DNA of 64,000 nucleotides, taken from Hydrogenophaga intermedia. Lineage in GTDB: Bacteria > Pseudomonadota > Gammaproteobacteria > Burkholderiales > Burkholderiaceae_C. This document shows, one piece after another, positions 42,501 through 51,994 of the stretch. The notes under the pieces were generated by a model that worked only from the letters and a program-made list of their open reading frames with translations, was not told the origin of the DNA and searched no databases. The translations under genes and the position numbers were made by a program. The first letter of the stretch is position 1, and every line of letters starts with the position of its first letter. Location of the stretch: assembly GCF_000723405.1 (NCBI RefSeq), contig NZ_CCAE010000002.1, positions 124,001-188,000 of the forward strand. The letters are read 5' to 3'.

Positions 42501-43405
42501 AGATGCCGGGCGGCCTGCCGAAGAAGACGGCGCGTGCGCTGCTCGACATCGAGGACAAGGACTACGTCCCCATCATCCGCAACCCCCAGGGCACCACGGC
42601 CGAGACGGAGGCGGTGTTCTATTTCCCGGGTTGCGGCTCGGAGCGCCTGTTCAGCCAGGTGGGCCTGGCCACCCAGGCCATGCTCTGGCACGCGGGCGTG
42701 CAGACCGTGCTGCCGCCGGGCTACCTGTGCTGCGGCTACCCGCAGCGCGGCTCGGGCCAGTTCGACAAGGCCGAGAAGATCATCACCGACAACCGTGTGC
42801 TGTTCCACCGGGTGGCCAATACGCTCAACTACCTCGACATCAAGACCGTGGTGGTGAGTTGCGGCACCTGCTACGACCAGCTCCAGGGCTACGAATTCGA
42901 GAAGATCTTCCCGGGTTGCCGCATCGTCGACATCCACGAGTACCTGCTCGAAAAAGGCATCCGCCTCGAATCCAAAGGCGCCTACCTGTACCACGACCCC
43001 TGCCACAGCCCCATGAAGCTGCAGGACCCGATGAAGACGGTCAAGGCGCTGGTGGGCGATCAGGTGCTCAAGAACGAGCGCTGCTGCGGCGAGTCGGGCA
43101 CGCTCGGCGTCACCCGGCCGGACGTGTCGACCCAGGTGCGCTTCCGCAAGGAAGAGGAAATCCGCAAGGGCGAGGCCGCGTTGCGCGCCAGCGGCGCCGT
43201 GGCCGCCGACGCCAACGTGAAGATCCTCACCAGCTGCCCGAGCTGCCTGCAGGGCCTCAGCCGCTACGGCGATGACCTGCAGAACGGGTTGCTGGAAGCC
43301 GATTACATCGTCGTCGAGATGGCGCGCCATATCCTCGGCGAGAACTGGCTGCCCGATTACGTCGAGCGCGCCAACCAGGGCGGCATCGAACGCGTCCTCG
43401 TCTGA
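39539..43405 (+). CDS. Large FAD-linked oxidoreductase with iron-sulfur and CCG domains (DUF3683 family)
   Basis: A 1288-residue fused protein. In order: an N-terminal DUF3683 region (about 1-140, [20 protein letters not shown]), a PCMH-type FAD domain ([14 protein letters not shown] near 211), an FAD-oxidase C domain with [15 protein letters not shown] and [10 protein letters not shown], two 4Fe-4S motifs ([11 protein letters not shown] near 819 and [11 protein letters not shown] near 881), and two CCG domains ([11 protein letters not shown] near 1064; CCGESGTLG near 1182). It resembles GlcD and GlcF joined, so it probably oxidises a 2-hydroxyacid such as D-lactate, D-2-hydroxyglutarate or glycolate and feeds electrons to quinone. 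The exact substrate is not evident. The ATG at 39539 begins the family N-terminus. Confidence 0.88.
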   Translation: MNAPTPLTLLTATDDAPRLREIPYNYTSFSDREIVIRLLGERSWSLLDGLRGERRTGRSARMLYEVLGDIWVVQRNPYLQDDLLSSAKRRGQLVDALNHRLAEVQKRRTPADDPGRDALVGELLVAARAAVQAFARSFDEVAALRQRAQKALGRLTAKDNIKFDGLSRVSHVTDATDWRVEYPFVVLTPDTEAEMAGLVQGCVDLGLTIIPRGGGTGYTGGAIPLTWKSAVINTEKLEAMTEVEWVKVPGHDEPLPTIWTEAGVVTQRVADAAERASHVFAVDPTSAEASCIGGNIAMNAGGKKAVLWGTALDNLVSWRMVTPQAEWLEVTRLDHNRGKIHDAEVATFELKYYAADGKTPRRTETLAIPGKTFRKEGLGKDVTDKFLSGLPGIQKEGCDGLITSARWIVHRMPEHTRTVCLEFFGNPKGAVPSIVEIKDFMFAEQKRSGVLLAGLEHLDDRYLKAVGYATKSKKGNGGLPKMVLIGDIVGDDPDAVARATSEVIRIANTRHGEGFTAISPEARKKFWLDRKRTAAISKHTNAFKINEDVVIPLPRMGEYTEGIERINIELSLRNKIRLADELEAFLQRGNLPLGKGDDASEIPTAELLGDRVQQALALVREVRSLWTGWLHDVERLFPQLQDHSLRASWKAQIRAPLQQIFNGAAFGPLLAECNAIHQRVLKGRVWVALHMHAGDGNVHTNIPVNSDDYEMLQTAHEAVDRIMVLARGLDGVISGEHGIGITKLEYLTDEELKPFADYKAKVDPEGRFNKGKLLRGAIDGAHLADLSHAYTPSFGLMGHESLIMQQSDIGAIADSVKDCLRCGKCKPVCATHVPRANLLYSPRNKILATSLLIEAFLYEEQTRRGVSIQHWQEFEDVADHCTVCHKCLTPCPVKIDFGDVTMNMRNLLRKMGQKSFRPGNAAAMFFLNATNPETIKFVRSAMVGVGFKAQRLANDLLKRVARKQTGAPPATLGPAPVKEQVIHFINKKMPGGLPKKTARALLDIEDKDYVPIIRNPQGTTAETEAVFYFPGCGSERLFSQVGLATQAMLWHAGVQTVLPPGYLCCGYPQRGSGQFDKAEKIITDNRVLFHRVANTLNYLDIKTVVVSCGTCYDQLQGYEFEKIFPGCRIVDIHEYLLEKGIRLESKGAYLYHDPCHSPMKLQDPMKTVKALVGDQVLKNERCCGESGTLGVTRPDVSTQVRFRKEEEIRKGEAALRASGAVAADANVKILTSCPSCLQGLSRYGDDLQNGLLEADYIVVEMARHILGENWLPDYVERANQGGIERVLV

Positions 43406-43421
43406 TTCCGGAGACAAGACC

Positions 43422-43847
43422 ATGGCTGGCCTGGACCGCAATACCCCTATTCCGCAGGACATCACCCTGCACGGCGCCTCGCGAGTGCTCGAGGTGGCCT
43501 TTTCCGATGGCCAGACCTTTCGCATCCCCTTCGAGCTGATGCGCGTGTACTCGCCTTCGGCCGAGGTGCAGGGCCACGGCCCCGGGCAGGAAGTGCTGCA
43601 GACCGGCAAGCGCGAGGTGCGCATCGTGGGCCTGGCGCCCATCGGCAACTACGCCGTGCAGCCCACCTTCGACGACGGTCACGAATCGGGCATCTTTTCC
43701 TGGGACTATCTGTACTTCCTGGGCTCGCAGCAAGGCCAGCTCTGGGCCGACTACGAGGCCCGCCTGCAGGCGGCGGGCGCGAACCGCGACGATCCCATGC
43801 AGGCGGCCGGTGGCCATGCGCACGGACACGGCTGCGGCCACCACTGA
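43422..43847 (+). CDS. DUF971 domain protein (gamma-butyrobetaine hydroxylase-like N-terminal domain)
   Basis: A 141-residue protein whose first 110 residues match DUF971: [36 protein letters not shown], and the end of the domain [17 protein letters not shown]. The domain also occurs at the N-terminus of eukaryotic gamma-butyrobetaine hydroxylase and in iron-sulfur related proteins. The C-terminal tail [10 protein letters not shown] could bind metal. The ribosome site is CCGGAG 9 bases before the ATG. It lies between the flavin oxidoreductase and ubiE, a Burkholderiales-typical place. The role is unknown. Confidence 0.85.
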   Translation: MAGLDRNTPIPQDITLHGASRVLEVAFSDGQTFRIPFELMRVYSPSAEVQGHGPGQEVLQTGKREVRIVGLAPIGNYAVQPTFDDGHESGIFSWDYLYFLGSQQGQLWADYEARLQAAGANRDDPMQAAGGHAHGHGCGHH

Positions 43848-43863
43848 GAGGGGAAAAGCGCCC

Positions 43864-44595
43864 ATGGCACAGACCCATTTCGGCTTCAAGACGGTTGACG
43901 AGGGCGAGAAGGCGCAGCGCGTGCGCGGCGTGTTCGACTCCGTCGCCTCGCGCTACGACGTCATGAACGACCTGATGTCGGGCGGCCTGCACCGCATCTG
44001 GAAGCGCTACACCACCACGGTGGCCAATGCCCAGCCCGGCCAGCAGGTGCTCGACATCGCCGGCGGCACTGGCGATCTGGCCCTGGCCTTCGCGCGCCAG
44101 GTCGGTCCCACCGGCCGCGTGGTGCACACCGACATCAACGAAGCCATGCTGCGCGAGGGCCGCACCCGCCTGCTCGACGCGGGTGTGGTGCTGCCCACCC
44201 TGGTGTGCGACGCCGAGAAGCTGCCCTTCGCTGACGCCAGTTTCGACATCGTCTCGGTGGCGTTCGGCCTGCGCAACATGACGCACAAGGAACTTGCGCT
44301 GGCCGAAATGCATCGGACGCTCAAGCCCGGTGGCCGGCTGCTCGTTCTGGAGTTTTCCAGGGTGGCCAAGCCGCTGGAGAAGGCGTACGACTGGTATTCG
44401 TTCAATGTGCTGCCGAAACTGGGCCAACTGGTGGCGGGGGATGCCGACAGCTACCGCTACCTGGCCGAGTCGATCCGCATGCACCCGGACCAGGAAAGCC
44501 TCAGGCAGATGATGAAGGGGGTCGGCTTCGGGCATGTCGACGTGCACAACCTCACCGGGGGTGTCGTCGCCCTGCACCTGGGCATCAAGTGTTGA
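43864..44595 (+). CDS. ubiE: Ubiquinone/menaquinone C-methyltransferase UbiE
   Basis: A 243-residue SAM-dependent enzyme that methylates the quinone ring carbon (C2 of the benzoquinol). Motifs are [37 protein letters not shown] (SAM site) and [10 protein letters not shown], and the family signature [21 protein letters not shown] chose the ATG at 43864 ([11 protein letters not shown]). It follows the DUF971 gene by 16 bases and leads into the Tim44-like, ubiJ and ubiB genes. Confidence 0.97.
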   Translation: MAQTHFGFKTVDEGEKAQRVRGVFDSVASRYDVMNDLMSGGLHRIWKRYTTTVANAQPGQQVLDIAGGTGDLALAFARQVGPTGRVVHTDINEAMLREGRTRLLDAGVVLPTLVCDAEKLPFADASFDIVSVAFGLRNMTHKELALAEMHRTLKPGGRLLVLEFSRVAKPLEKAYDWYSFNVLPKLGQLVAGDADSYRYLAESIRMHPDQESLRQMMKGVGFGHVDVHNLTGGVVALHLGIKC

Positions 44596-44653
44596 ACGGG
44601 GCGGGTTCGCCCCTCAGTCGGACGCGCAATCGTCGCAAATGGAGGCAAATTAC

Positions 44654-45679
44654 ATGAAGAAGCACAAGCTCTGGTCCTTCCTGCTGGCCTGCGCCCTGGC
44701 CGTCGGTTCCGCCGACGTCATGGCCAAGCGCCTGGGGGGTGGCCTGTCCATCGGCAAGCAGTCCGGCAACGTGACGCAACGCAGCAACGCGCCGACCCCG
44801 CCCAATCAGGCGCCCGCCCAGCAGGCGGCACCCGCGCCCACCCAGAGCAGCGCGGCGCAGCGACCTGCCACCGCACCCGCGGCGGCCGCCGCGCCCAAGC
44901 GCCCCTGGGGCGCCATGCTCGGTGGCCTGGCGGCTGGCTTGGGCCTGGCCTGGCTGGCCTCTGCCCTGGGCTTCGGCGAAGCCTTCGCGCAGTTCCTGCT
45001 GTTCGCCCTGCTGGCGGTGGTGGTGCTGGCCGTCGTCGGCATGGTGATGCGCCGCAAGGCGCCGGCCCAGGCGGCCAACCGCAGCGGTGACCTGGCCTGG
45101 CAAGGCGCCGCCGGCGGCGCCACGGCACGCGCACCGCTCGACCTCGAGCCCGCCGCGCCGGCCAGCTACAGCCCCAAGAACGTCGGCAACGACGCCTCCG
45201 CGCGACCCTGGGAGCGCAGCGCGCCCGCTTCGCTCGACCATGGTCAGGGCGGCTCCATGATCGGCTCGGCCCTGCTGGGCCGCCAGACCTGGGGCATCCC
45301 GGCCGGCTTTGACATCGATGGCTTCCTCAAGGCCTCCAAGTCCAACTTCGTGAACCTGCAGTCGGCCTGGGACAAGGCCGACATCTCCAGCCTGCGCGCC
45401 ATGATGACCGACGACATGCTCGAGCAGATCAAGGGCCAGTTGGCGGAGCGCGAGCGCCAGGGCGGCGGCGCCCACCACACCGAGGTGGTGATGCTGGAGG
45501 CGCAGCTGCTGGGCATCGAGGAACTGGATGGCGAGTACATGGCCAGCGTGGAGTTCTCCGGCCTGATCCGCGAGGAGCCCTCGGCAGGTCCCAACCCCTT
45601 CCGCGAGGTCTGGAACATCACGCGTCCCAGCAGCGGCCCCGGTGGCTGGCTGGTGGCCGGCGTTCAAGCCCTGCAATAA
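44654..45679 (+). CDS. Tim44-domain membrane protein within the ubi cluster
   Basis: A 341-residue protein. It has a hydrophobic N-terminal signal (about 4-21), a Gln/Ala/Pro-rich stretch (35-85), one or two membrane segments (about 92-132), a linker, and a C-terminal Tim44-like domain (about 215-340: FDIDGFLKASKSNFVNLQSAWDKADISSLRAMMTDDMLEQI, quoted in part, through to VWNITRP). GGAGG lies 8 bases before the ATG at 44654. In mitochondria Tim44 links the import channel to Hsp70; bacterial homologues are poorly understood. Its place between ubiE and ubiJ-ubiB suggests a link with membrane quinone synthesis. Confidence 0.85.
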   Translation: MKKHKLWSFLLACALAVGSADVMAKRLGGGLSIGKQSGNVTQRSNAPTPPNQAPAQQAAPAPTQSSAAQRPATAPAAAAAPKRPWGAMLGGLAAGLGLAWLASALGFGEAFAQFLLFALLAVVVLAVVGMVMRRKAPAQAANRSGDLAWQGAAGGATARAPLDLEPAAPASYSPKNVGNDASARPWERSAPASLDHGQGGSMIGSALLGRQTWGIPAGFDIDGFLKASKSNFVNLQSAWDKADISSLRAMMTDDMLEQIKGQLAERERQGGGAHHTEVVMLEAQLLGIEELDGEYMASVEFSGLIREEPSAGPNPFREVWNITRPSSGPGGWLVAGVQALQ

Positions 45680-45730
45680 GCGCTTTGCGGTGCCCGCCGC
45701 CGCGGGCTTATCCGTCAGAATCGGGTGGTC

Positions 45731-46321
45731 ATGTCCCATGTACCACCCGATTCCACTTCTGGCGCCGAGCCCGGTGGCCCCACCGGCGCGCCCAACGATC
45801 CGCTGCGATCGATCCTGCAACTGCTGCGACCGCCCGGCTGGGTGATCGACGAGTTGCAGAACAAGCTGGTGCTTTTCCTCAACCACGTGCTCCAGCAGGA
45901 GCCCGCCGCCACCGAGCGGCTGCGCCGCCAGGCCGGCAAACCGCTGCGTGTGCAGTGGGGCGACTTCCACCTCTGCGTGGCGCCCACGCGCGCCGGCCTG
46001 CTGGAGCGTGTCGACCCCGTGCAGCACCCGCCCGAGCTCACTGTCAGCCTCACCCAGGCCTCGCCCGCCGAGCTTGCTCGGCGCGTGCTGTCGGGTGAAA
46101 AACCCGCGGTGGACATCCAGGGCGACGTGCAGTTCGCCGCCGAAGTGGCCTGGCTCGTGGACAACGTGCGTTGGGACCTGGAGGAAGACCTCTCGCGCCT
46201 GATCGGCGACGCGGCGGCGCACACCCTCGTCGGGTTCGCGCGGCAGGCGGCGCAAGCGATCAAGGGCTTCGCCGCCCGCATGCCCCGCCCGCCCGGCACC
46301 GGCGGGGGCGCGGGCCAATGA
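45731..46321 (+). CDS. ubiJ: Ubiquinone biosynthesis accessory factor UbiJ (SCP2 domain)
   Basis: A 196-residue protein with an SCP2 sterol-carrier fold: [31 protein letters not shown] at the start of the domain (quoted in two parts), [24 protein letters not shown] in the middle, and a C-terminal helical tail. In E. coli UbiJ binds the octaprenyl intermediates and organises the Ubi complex with UbiK. I chose the ATG at 45731 rather than a GTG at 45725. It ends overlapping ubiB by ATGA, the order ubiE-x-ubiJ-ubiB being kept. Confidence 0.9.
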   Translation: MSHVPPDSTSGAEPGGPTGAPNDPLRSILQLLRPPGWVIDELQNKLVLFLNHVLQQEPAATERLRRQAGKPLRVQWGDFHLCVAPTRAGLLERVDPVQHPPELTVSLTQASPAELARRVLSGEKPAVDIQGDVQFAAEVAWLVDNVRWDLEEDLSRLIGDAAAHTLVGFARQAAQAIKGFAARMPRPPGTGGGAGQ

Positions 46322-47883
46322 GACGCGTCCTGCGCGGCTGCTTCATCGTCTGGGTCGTGCTGCGGTACGGGCTGGACGAGCTTGTGCTCTCCAGCTTCGA
46401 CCATCCCTGGATCCGTCGGCTCACCCGCATCGTTTCCACCGGCCGCCACCTCGACAACCCGCGCGGCCAGCGCCTGCGCGAGGCGCTCGAGCGCCTGGGG
46501 CCCATCTTCGTGAAGTTCGGCCAGGTGCTGTCTACCCGACGCGACCTGCTGCCGCCCGACATCGCCGACGAACTGGCGCGCCTGCAGGACCGCGTGCCAC
46601 CGTTCCCCAGCGAGATCGCCATCGCCACCATCGAGCGGGCTTTCGGCCGCCGGGTCGATGACGTGTTCAGCCACTTCGAGCGCGTGCCCGTGGCCAGCGC
46701 CTCCATCGCCCAGGTGCACTTTGCCACCCTGCGCGGCGGGCGCGACGCCGGGCGCGAGGTCGCGGTCAAGGTGCTGCGGCCGAACATGCTGCCAGTCATC
46801 GAGAAAGACCTGGCCCTCATGCGCCTGATGGCCGGATGGGTCGAGCGCCTGTCGGCCGATGGCAAGCGCCTGAAGCCGCGCGAGGTGGTGGCCGAGTTCG
46901 ACAAGTACCTCCACGACGAACTCGACCTGCTGCGCGAGGCCTCCAACGCCGCGCAACTGCGCCGCAACATGGCCGGGCTCGATCTCGTGCTCATTCCCGA
47001 GATGCTGTGGGACTGGTGCCGCAACGACGTGATGGTGATGGAGCGCATGCATGGCGTGCCCATCAACCGCACCAACGAGCTGCGCCGCCTGGGCGTGGAC
47101 ATCCCGCGCCTGGCGCGCGACGGCGTCACCATCTTCTTCACCCAGGTGTTCCGCGACGGCTTCTTCCACGCCGACATGCACCCGGGCAACATCCAGGTCA
47201 GCGTCGCGCCCGCCACCTTCGGCCGCTACATCTCGCTCGACTTCGGCATCGTCGGCACCCTCACGGAGCACGACAAGGAGTACCTGGCGCAGAACTTCAC
47301 GGCCTTCTTCCGGCGCGACTACCGGCGCGTGGCCGAGCTGCACATCGAGTCGGGCTGGGTCCCGCCCGAGACGCGCGTGGACGAACTCGAATCCGCGATC
47401 CGTGCGGTCTGCGAGCCGTACTTCGACCGCCCGCTGAAGGAAATCTCGCTCGGCATGGTGCTCATGCGCCTGTTCCAGACCTCGCGCCGCTTTCAGGTCG
47501 AGATCCAGCCCCAGCTGGTGCTGCTGCAGAAAACCCTGCTCAACATCGAGGGCCTGGGCCGCGAGCTCGACCCCGAACTGGACCTCTGGGCCACCGCCAA
47601 GCCCTTCCTGGAGAAGTGGATGCTGGAGCAGCTCGGGCCGCAGAAGCTGCTGGCCCAGCTCAAGGCCGAGGCACCGCAATACGCCAAGCTGTTGCCCGCC
47701 CTGCCGCGCCTGCTGCACGACTACCTGCGCCACCGCCCGCACGAGCTGCGCAAGGAGCTCGATGTGCTGCTGGCCGAGCAGCGCCGCACTAACCGCCTGC
47801 TGCAGGGCATCATCTACGGCGGCATCGGCTTCGCACTGGGCCTGATCGTCACCCAGGTGCTGCTGCGCGTGCGGCTGTGGTGA
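46318..47883 (+). CDS. ubiB: Ubiquinone biosynthesis kinase-like ATPase UbiB
   Basis: A 521-residue member of the ABC1/ADCK/UbiB family. The diagnostic KxGQ segment is [19 protein letters not shown], then the Ala-rich loop ASIAQVHFA, the metal-binding loop FHADMHPGN and DFGIVGTL. The C-terminus has two membrane helices (about 480-518: [23 protein letters not shown] in part). Its ATPase activity supports ubiquinone synthesis, perhaps by extracting lipid intermediates. It overlaps ubiJ (ATGA). Confidence 0.96.
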   Translation: MRRVLRGCFIVWVVLRYGLDELVLSSFDHPWIRRLTRIVSTGRHLDNPRGQRLREALERLGPIFVKFGQVLSTRRDLLPPDIADELARLQDRVPPFPSEIAIATIERAFGRRVDDVFSHFERVPVASASIAQVHFATLRGGRDAGREVAVKVLRPNMLPVIEKDLALMRLMAGWVERLSADGKRLKPREVVAEFDKYLHDELDLLREASNAAQLRRNMAGLDLVLIPEMLWDWCRNDVMVMERMHGVPINRTNELRRLGVDIPRLARDGVTIFFTQVFRDGFFHADMHPGNIQVSVAPATFGRYISLDFGIVGTLTEHDKEYLAQNFTAFFRRDYRRVAELHIESGWVPPETRVDELESAIRAVCEPYFDRPLKEISLGMVLMRLFQTSRRFQVEIQPQLVLLQKTLLNIEGLGRELDPELDLWATAKPFLEKWMLEQLGPQKLLAQLKAEAPQYAKLLPALPRLLHDYLRHRPHELRKELDVLLAEQRRTNRLLQGIIYGGIGFALGLIVTQVLLRVRLW

Positions 47884-47898
47884 GCCGCTTGGCCCGCG

Positions 47899-47957
47899 CC
47901 GGGGAATACCCCCGGAATTTATAATCGCGGGCTTTGTCCGCCCGCATCAGGCGGGCG
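47899..47957 (+). promoter_or_regulatory. Promoter region of fmdB-DUF502-aspS with dyad and leader hairpin
   Basis: A perfect TATAAT lies at 47920-47925. No good -35 is present; instead the dyad CCGGGG-AATAC-CCCCGG (47899-47915) fills the spacer and -35 area. In the leader, CGCCCGC (47939-47945) pairs with GCGGGCG (47951-47957) around ATCAG, 26 bases before the fmdB ATG. The dyad could be an operator or a short ubiB transcript hairpin; the sequence alone does not decide. Confidence 0.4.
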
Positions 47958-47983
47958 CGTCCTTCACCCACTTTCCCCGCCAT

Positions 47984-48349
47984 ATGCCCATCTACGCCTA
48001 CAAGTGCGAGTCCTGTGGCCATGCCAAGGACGTGCTGCAGAAAATCTCCGACGCCCCCTTGACCGTGTGCCCGGCCTGCGGTGCCGACGCCTTCCGCAAA
48101 CAGCTCACCGCCGCTGGCTTTCAGCTCAAGGGCTCCGGCTGGTACGTGACCGACTTCCGTGGCGGCGACGGCGCGGGTGCCAATTCAGGCGTGGCGGCCG
48201 CTCCGGGCGAGAGCAAGCCCGGCGACGGCAAGCCGGCCGACGGCGCGGCCAGTGCCACGCCGGCCACCGCAGCCAAGGCCGAAGCGGCGCCCGCGCCAGC
48301 ACCCGCGCCGGCGCCGGCGCCGTCCGCGCCGTCGGCCCCCAGCGCCTGA
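47984..48349 (+). CDS. FmdB-family zinc ribbon protein
   Basis: A 121-residue protein whose first 70 residues are the FmdB-type zinc ribbon (MPIYAYKCESCGHAKDVLQKI, CPACGADAFRKQLTAAGF and KGSGWYVTDFR). The rest is low in complexity: Gly/Asp then a long Ala/Pro tail with PAPAPAPAPAPS. The family name comes from a proposed regulator of methylotroph fmdA, but the general role is unknown. It heads fmdB-DUF502-aspS, the standard order in Burkholderiales. Confidence 0.88.
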   Translation: MPIYAYKCESCGHAKDVLQKISDAPLTVCPACGADAFRKQLTAAGFQLKGSGWYVTDFRGGDGAGANSGVAAAPGESKPGDGKPADGAASATPATAAKAEAAPAPAPAPAPAPSAPSAPSA

Positions 48350-48359
48350 TCGGCCCCAC

Positions 48360-49040
48360 ATGACCGCCCTGCGCAAGTGGCTGTTCGCGGGCCTTCTGGT
48401 CCTGGTGCCGCTCATCGTCACCCTCTGGGTGCTCGACTGGGTGGTCGGCACGCTCGACCAGACCCTGAACATCCTGCCCACGTCCTGGCGCCCCGACGCC
48501 TGGCTGGGCGTTCACGTGCCCGGGCTGGGTGTGCTCTTCGCGCTGGTCATCGTGCTGTCCATCGGCGCGCTGGCCTCCAACATCATCGGCAACAAGCTGG
48601 TGCACTGGTGGCACGCGCTGCTGCACCGCATCCCGGTGGTGCGCTCCATCTACTCGGGCGTGAAGCAGGTGTCCGACACCCTGTTCTCCGAGAAGGGCAA
48701 CGCCTTTCGCAAGGCGCTGCTGGTGCAGTGGCCGCACGAGGGCATGTGGACCATCGCCTTCCTCACCGGCTCACCGCAGGGCGACCTGCTCGACCAGCTT
48801 CAGGCCCGCCCCGGCAGTGCCACGCCCGAGGACGAGTTCCTCAGCGTCTACGTGCCCACCACCCCCAACCCCACGGGCGGCTACTTCGTGCTGCTGCGCG
48901 CGCGCGACTGCGTGGAGCTGGCCATGAGCGTGGACGAAGCCCTCACCTACATCGTGTCCATGGGCGTCATCGTGCCCGGTGGCTCCCGCAACCCCAAGAT
49001 CCAGCTCGCGGCCGATTCGGCGACCGAGACGCAACCCTGA
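48360..49040 (+). CDS. DUF502 inner membrane protein
   Basis: A 226-residue protein with two membrane segments (about 8-28 and 52-75) and a C-terminal soluble domain. Family motifs are [19 protein letters not shown], the loop around [21 protein letters not shown], and [19 protein letters not shown] followed by the [10 protein letters not shown] stretch. The function is unknown. The ATG at 48360 lies 10 bases after the fmdB stop. aspS begins 14 bases after its end. Confidence 0.88.
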   Translation: MTALRKWLFAGLLVLVPLIVTLWVLDWVVGTLDQTLNILPTSWRPDAWLGVHVPGLGVLFALVIVLSIGALASNIIGNKLVHWWHALLHRIPVVRSIYSGVKQVSDTLFSEKGNAFRKALLVQWPHEGMWTIAFLTGSPQGDLLDQLQARPGSATPEDEFLSVYVPTTPNPTGGYFVLLRARDCVELAMSVDEALTYIVSMGVIVPGGSRNPKIQLAADSATETQP

Positions 49041-49054
49041 GAAAGAAGCACCCC

Positions 49055-50857
49055 ATGTCCATGCGAAGCCACTACTGCGGTCTGGTGACCGAAGCCCTGA
49101 TGGGCCAGACCGTCACGCTCTCGGGCTGGGTGAACCGCCGACGCGACCACGGCGGCGTCATCTTCATCGACCTGCGCGACCGCGAAGGCACCGTGCAGGT
49201 GGTGTGCGACCCCGACCGCGCCGACATGTTCAAGACCGCCGAAGACGTGCGCAACGAGTTCTGCGTGCAGGTGGTCGGGCTGGTGCGCGCGCGCCCCGAA
49301 GGCACCACCAACGACACCATCAAGAGCGGCAAGATCGAGGTGCTGTGCCACGAGCTGAAGGTGCTCAACCCCTCGGTCACGCCGCCGTTCCAGCTCGACG
49401 ACGACAACCTGTCGGAAACCACGCGCCTCACCCACCGCGTGCTCGACCTGCGCCGCCCCTACATGCAGCGCAACCTCATGTTGCGCTACCGCGTCGCCAT
49501 GGAGGTGCGCAAGTTCCTTGACGCCAACGGCTTCATCGACATCGAGACGCCCATGCTCACCAAGAGCACCCCCGAGGGCGCGCGCGACTATCTGGTGCCC
49601 AGCCGTGTGCACGACGGCATGTTCTTCGCGCTGCCGCAGTCGCCCCAGCTCTTCAAGCAGCTGCTGATGGTGGCCGGCTTCGACCGCTACTACCAGATCA
49701 CCAAGTGCTTCCGCGACGAGGACCTGCGCGCCGACCGCCAGCCCGAATTCACGCAGATCGATATCGAGACCTCGTTCCTGACCGAGCAGGACATCCGCGA
49801 CATGTTCCAGGGCATGATCAAGACGGTGTTCCAGAACACGCTGGGCGTGGACCTGGGCGACTTCCCCGTCATGCCCTACAGCGAGGCCATGCACCGCTTC
49901 GGCTCCGACAAGCCCGACCTGCGCGTCACCATGGAATTCACCGAACTTACCGACGTGATGGCCGACGTGGACTTCAAGGTCTTCAGCGCGCCCGCGCAGA
50001 TGGCCAACGGCCGCGTGGTGGCCCTGCGCGTGCCGGGCGGCGGCGAGATGAGCCGCAGCGAGATCGACGCCTACACGGAGTTCGTCAAGATCTACGGCGC
50101 CAAGGGCCTGGCCTGGATCAAGGTGAACGACGTCACCAAAGGGCGCGACGGCCTGCAGAGCCCCATCGTCAAGAACATCCACGACGCCGCGCTCACCGCC
50201 ATCCTGCAGCGCAGCGGCGCGCAGAACGGCGACATCCTCTTCTTCGGCGCCGACAAGGCCAAGGTCGTCAACGACGCCATCGGCAACCTGCGCATCAAGA
50301 TCGGCCACAGCGAACTGGGCAAGAAGAACGGCCTGTTCGAAGACCGCTGGGCCCCGATGTGGGTGGTGGACTTCCCCATGTTCGAGCACGACGACGAGGA
50401 GGACCGCTGGACCGCGGTGCACCACCCCTTCACCGCGCCCAAGGACGGCCACGAGGACTTCATGGTCAGCGACCCGGGCCGCTGCATCGCCAAGGGGTAC
50501 GACATGGTGCTCAACGGCTGGGAGATCGGTGGCGGCTCGGTGCGCATCCACCGCGCCGACGTGCAGGCCAAGGTGTTCGATGCACTCAAGATCGGCCCCG
50601 AGGAGCAGCGCCTGAAGTTCGGCTTCCTGCTTGACGCGCTGCAGTACGGCGCACCGCCGCACGGCGGCCTGGCCTTCGGCCTGGACCGCATCGTCACGCT
50701 CATGACCGGCGCAGAGTCCATCCGCGACGTGATCGCCTTTCCCAAGACCCAGCGCGCGCAGTGCCTGCTCACGCAGGCACCCAGCCCGGTTGACGAGAAA
50801 CAGCTGCGCGAGCTGCACATCCGCCTGCGCAACCCCGACGCCGTCAAGAACGCGTGA
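49055..50857 (+). CDS. aspS: Aspartyl-tRNA synthetase (bacterial type, probably non-discriminating)
   Basis: A 600-residue class IIb synthetase. An N-terminal OB-fold anticodon domain (1-105, [22 protein letters not shown] in part) precedes the catalytic core with motif 2 [18 protein letters not shown] and motif 3 [13 protein letters not shown]. The bacterial GAD insertion lies at about 290-410. Betaproteobacteria usually make Asn-tRNA through GatCAB, in which case this enzyme would also charge tRNA-Asn; that cannot be shown from this window. The ATG at 49055 is the conserved [10 protein letters not shown]. Confidence 0.97.
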   Translation: MSMRSHYCGLVTEALMGQTVTLSGWVNRRRDHGGVIFIDLRDREGTVQVVCDPDRADMFKTAEDVRNEFCVQVVGLVRARPEGTTNDTIKSGKIEVLCHELKVLNPSVTPPFQLDDDNLSETTRLTHRVLDLRRPYMQRNLMLRYRVAMEVRKFLDANGFIDIETPMLTKSTPEGARDYLVPSRVHDGMFFALPQSPQLFKQLLMVAGFDRYYQITKCFRDEDLRADRQPEFTQIDIETSFLTEQDIRDMFQGMIKTVFQNTLGVDLGDFPVMPYSEAMHRFGSDKPDLRVTMEFTELTDVMADVDFKVFSAPAQMANGRVVALRVPGGGEMSRSEIDAYTEFVKIYGAKGLAWIKVNDVTKGRDGLQSPIVKNIHDAALTAILQRSGAQNGDILFFGADKAKVVNDAIGNLRIKIGHSELGKKNGLFEDRWAPMWVVDFPMFEHDDEEDRWTAVHHPFTAPKDGHEDFMVSDPGRCIAKGYDMVLNGWEIGGGSVRIHRADVQAKVFDALKIGPEEQRLKFGFLLDALQYGAPPHGGLAFGLDRIVTLMTGAESIRDVIAFPKTQRAQCLLTQAPSPVDEKQLRELHIRLRNPDAVKNA

Positions 50858-50880
50858 GATCGCTGTAGGACAAGGCCTCA

Positions 50881-50904
50881 AAAGGCGCCTTCGGGCGCCT
50901 TTTT
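50881..50904. terminator. Intrinsic terminator after aspS
   Basis: AAAGGCGCC (50881-50889) pairs with GGCGCCTTT (50894-50902) around a TTCG tetraloop, with TTTTT on the plus strand. A-rich bases on the left arm give a T-run on the minus strand too, but no minus-strand gene ends here. It closes the fmdB-DUF502-aspS unit 23 bases after the stop. Confidence 0.85.
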
Positions 50905-50991
50905 CGTTGGAACCTGCGTATCCTTCGACAGTCGCACTGTTGATCCCCGCGATCGATCGTTCCCCTCACTGTCCCGGAAAGGAGTCCCGCC

Positions 50992-51306
50992 ATGGCCGAC
51001 GCCACCACCGAAACCAGCAAGAAAAAGCTCGTGCGCGACCTGCAGCGCGTCATCACCGACGCTGAAGAGTTGCTGCACGCTACCGCGAACGAAACCGAGG
51101 GCAAGGTCATCGAGATGCGCGAGCGCATCCGCGAGAACCTCATCGCCGCCCGGCACAAGCTCGGCGACATCGAGGAGAACGTGGCGGCCCGCACCAAGGA
51201 AGCCGCGCGCGCGACCGACGAGTACGTGCACGAGCACCCCTGGCAGGCCATCGGCACCGCCGCGGGCGTGGGCCTGCTCATCGGCATGCTCATCGCGCGT
51301 CGCTGA
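50992..51306 (+). CDS. DUF883 family protein (ElaB/YqjD-like, ribosome-associated membrane protein)
   Basis: A 104-residue protein. A long amphipathic helical region (8-75) of charged residues (LVRDLQRVITDAEELLHATANE) is followed by a conserved HEHPWQAIGTAAGVGLLIGMLIARR C-terminal membrane anchor (quoted in two parts: HEHPWQAIG, GLLIGMLIARR). E. coli homologues ElaB and YqjD sit in the inner membrane and bind stationary-phase ribosomes. GGAAAGGAG lies before the ATG. It leads a three-gene set with the YqjE- and YqjK-like genes. Confidence 0.9.
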   Translation: MADATTETSKKKLVRDLQRVITDAEELLHATANETEGKVIEMRERIRENLIAARHKLGDIEENVAARTKEAARATDEYVHEHPWQAIGTAAGVGLLIGMLIARR

Positions 51307-51314
51307 ACCCGGCC

Positions 51315-51689
51315 ATGGAGCCGTCCGCCCAGCGCCTCTCGGCCTCCGTGCGCGGTCTGGCCGCCACGCTCGTCGAGCTGGCCCAGGTCCGTCTCGAGCT
51401 GTTCAGCGTCGAGGCCCAGGAAGAGGTCCTGCGCATCGCCGGCTTGGTGGCCTACGGGGTCATCGCGCTGGTGTGCCTGGCGCTCGGCGTCTGTTTCCTG
51501 GCCATTCTGATCACCGTGGCCTTGTGGGATGAGCACCGCCTGGCCGCATTGGCCGGCTTCACCGGGGTGTTCCTGCTGATCGGCCTGGTGGCCATCTGGC
51601 AGGCGCGCGCGCGCGTGCTGCGTGGCTCGCGCCTGTTTTCGGCCAGCATCGACGAGTTGCGGCAGGACCGCGAAGCCCTGGAGCCGTGA
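51315..51689 (+). CDS. Phage holin family / YqjE-like membrane protein
   Basis: A 124-residue protein with two strong membrane helices (about 40-66 and 74-96) after an amphipathic start (RGLAATLVELAQVRLELFSVEAQEE). This is the YqjE (phage_holin_3_6) family, which is not from phage in this context. E. coli yqjD-yqjE-yqjK form an operon, the same order as here. It begins 8 bases after the DUF883 stop. The function is unknown, perhaps envelope adaptation in stationary phase. Confidence 0.88.
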   Translation: MEPSAQRLSASVRGLAATLVELAQVRLELFSVEAQEEVLRIAGLVAYGVIALVCLALGVCFLAILITVALWDEHRLAALAGFTGVFLLIGLVAIWQARARVLRGSRLFSASIDELRQDREALEP

Positions 51690-51994
51690 TGGGACTGCCG
51701 CGCGCCGAGCAGTTGAGGCAGCGGCACCTGAGCCTGCGGCGGCGTTCGCGCGCCCTGCGCGTTCGAGCGGGCGTGCAGGCCGAATCGCTGAGACCCATGT
51801 TCGGTTGGGCCGACCGGGTGCAGGACGCCTGGCACTGGCTGCGCGCCTGGCCACCCCAGTTGACCGTGCCCGTCGCCGGCCTGGTCGGGCTGTGGCTGGC
51901 GCGTCGGCCCAGCCGCCTGGTGTCGCTGCCCCTGCGGCTGCTGTCCGTGTGGCGCCTGTGGCAGCGCTTTGCGTCGACCCGCCGTGGGCGCTGA
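51689..51994 (+). CDS. YqjK-like hypothetical protein
   Basis: A 101-residue very basic protein (RQRHLSLRRRSRALRVRAG) with one weak hydrophobic segment (about 50-70, LTVPVAGLVGLWLARRP). It matches YqjK-like proteins mainly by position after DUF883 and YqjE genes and by composition. The ATG at 51689 overlaps the YqjE-like stop by one base (TGATG). nudB begins inside its last codons. Confidence 0.65.
   Translation: MGLPRAEQLRQRHLSLRRRSRALRVRAGVQAESLRPMFGWADRVQDAWHWLRAWPPQLTVPVAGLVGLWLARRPSRLVSLPLRLLSVWRLWQRFASTRRGR

Noticed and set aside
39242-43648. Very long minus-strand open frame (1468 codons) opposite the flavin oxidoreductase
   Set aside because: It mirrors a real gene in a GC-rich genome, is His/Ala/Gly/Arg-rich with no recognisable domain, and the plus-strand frame has clear conserved motifs throughout.
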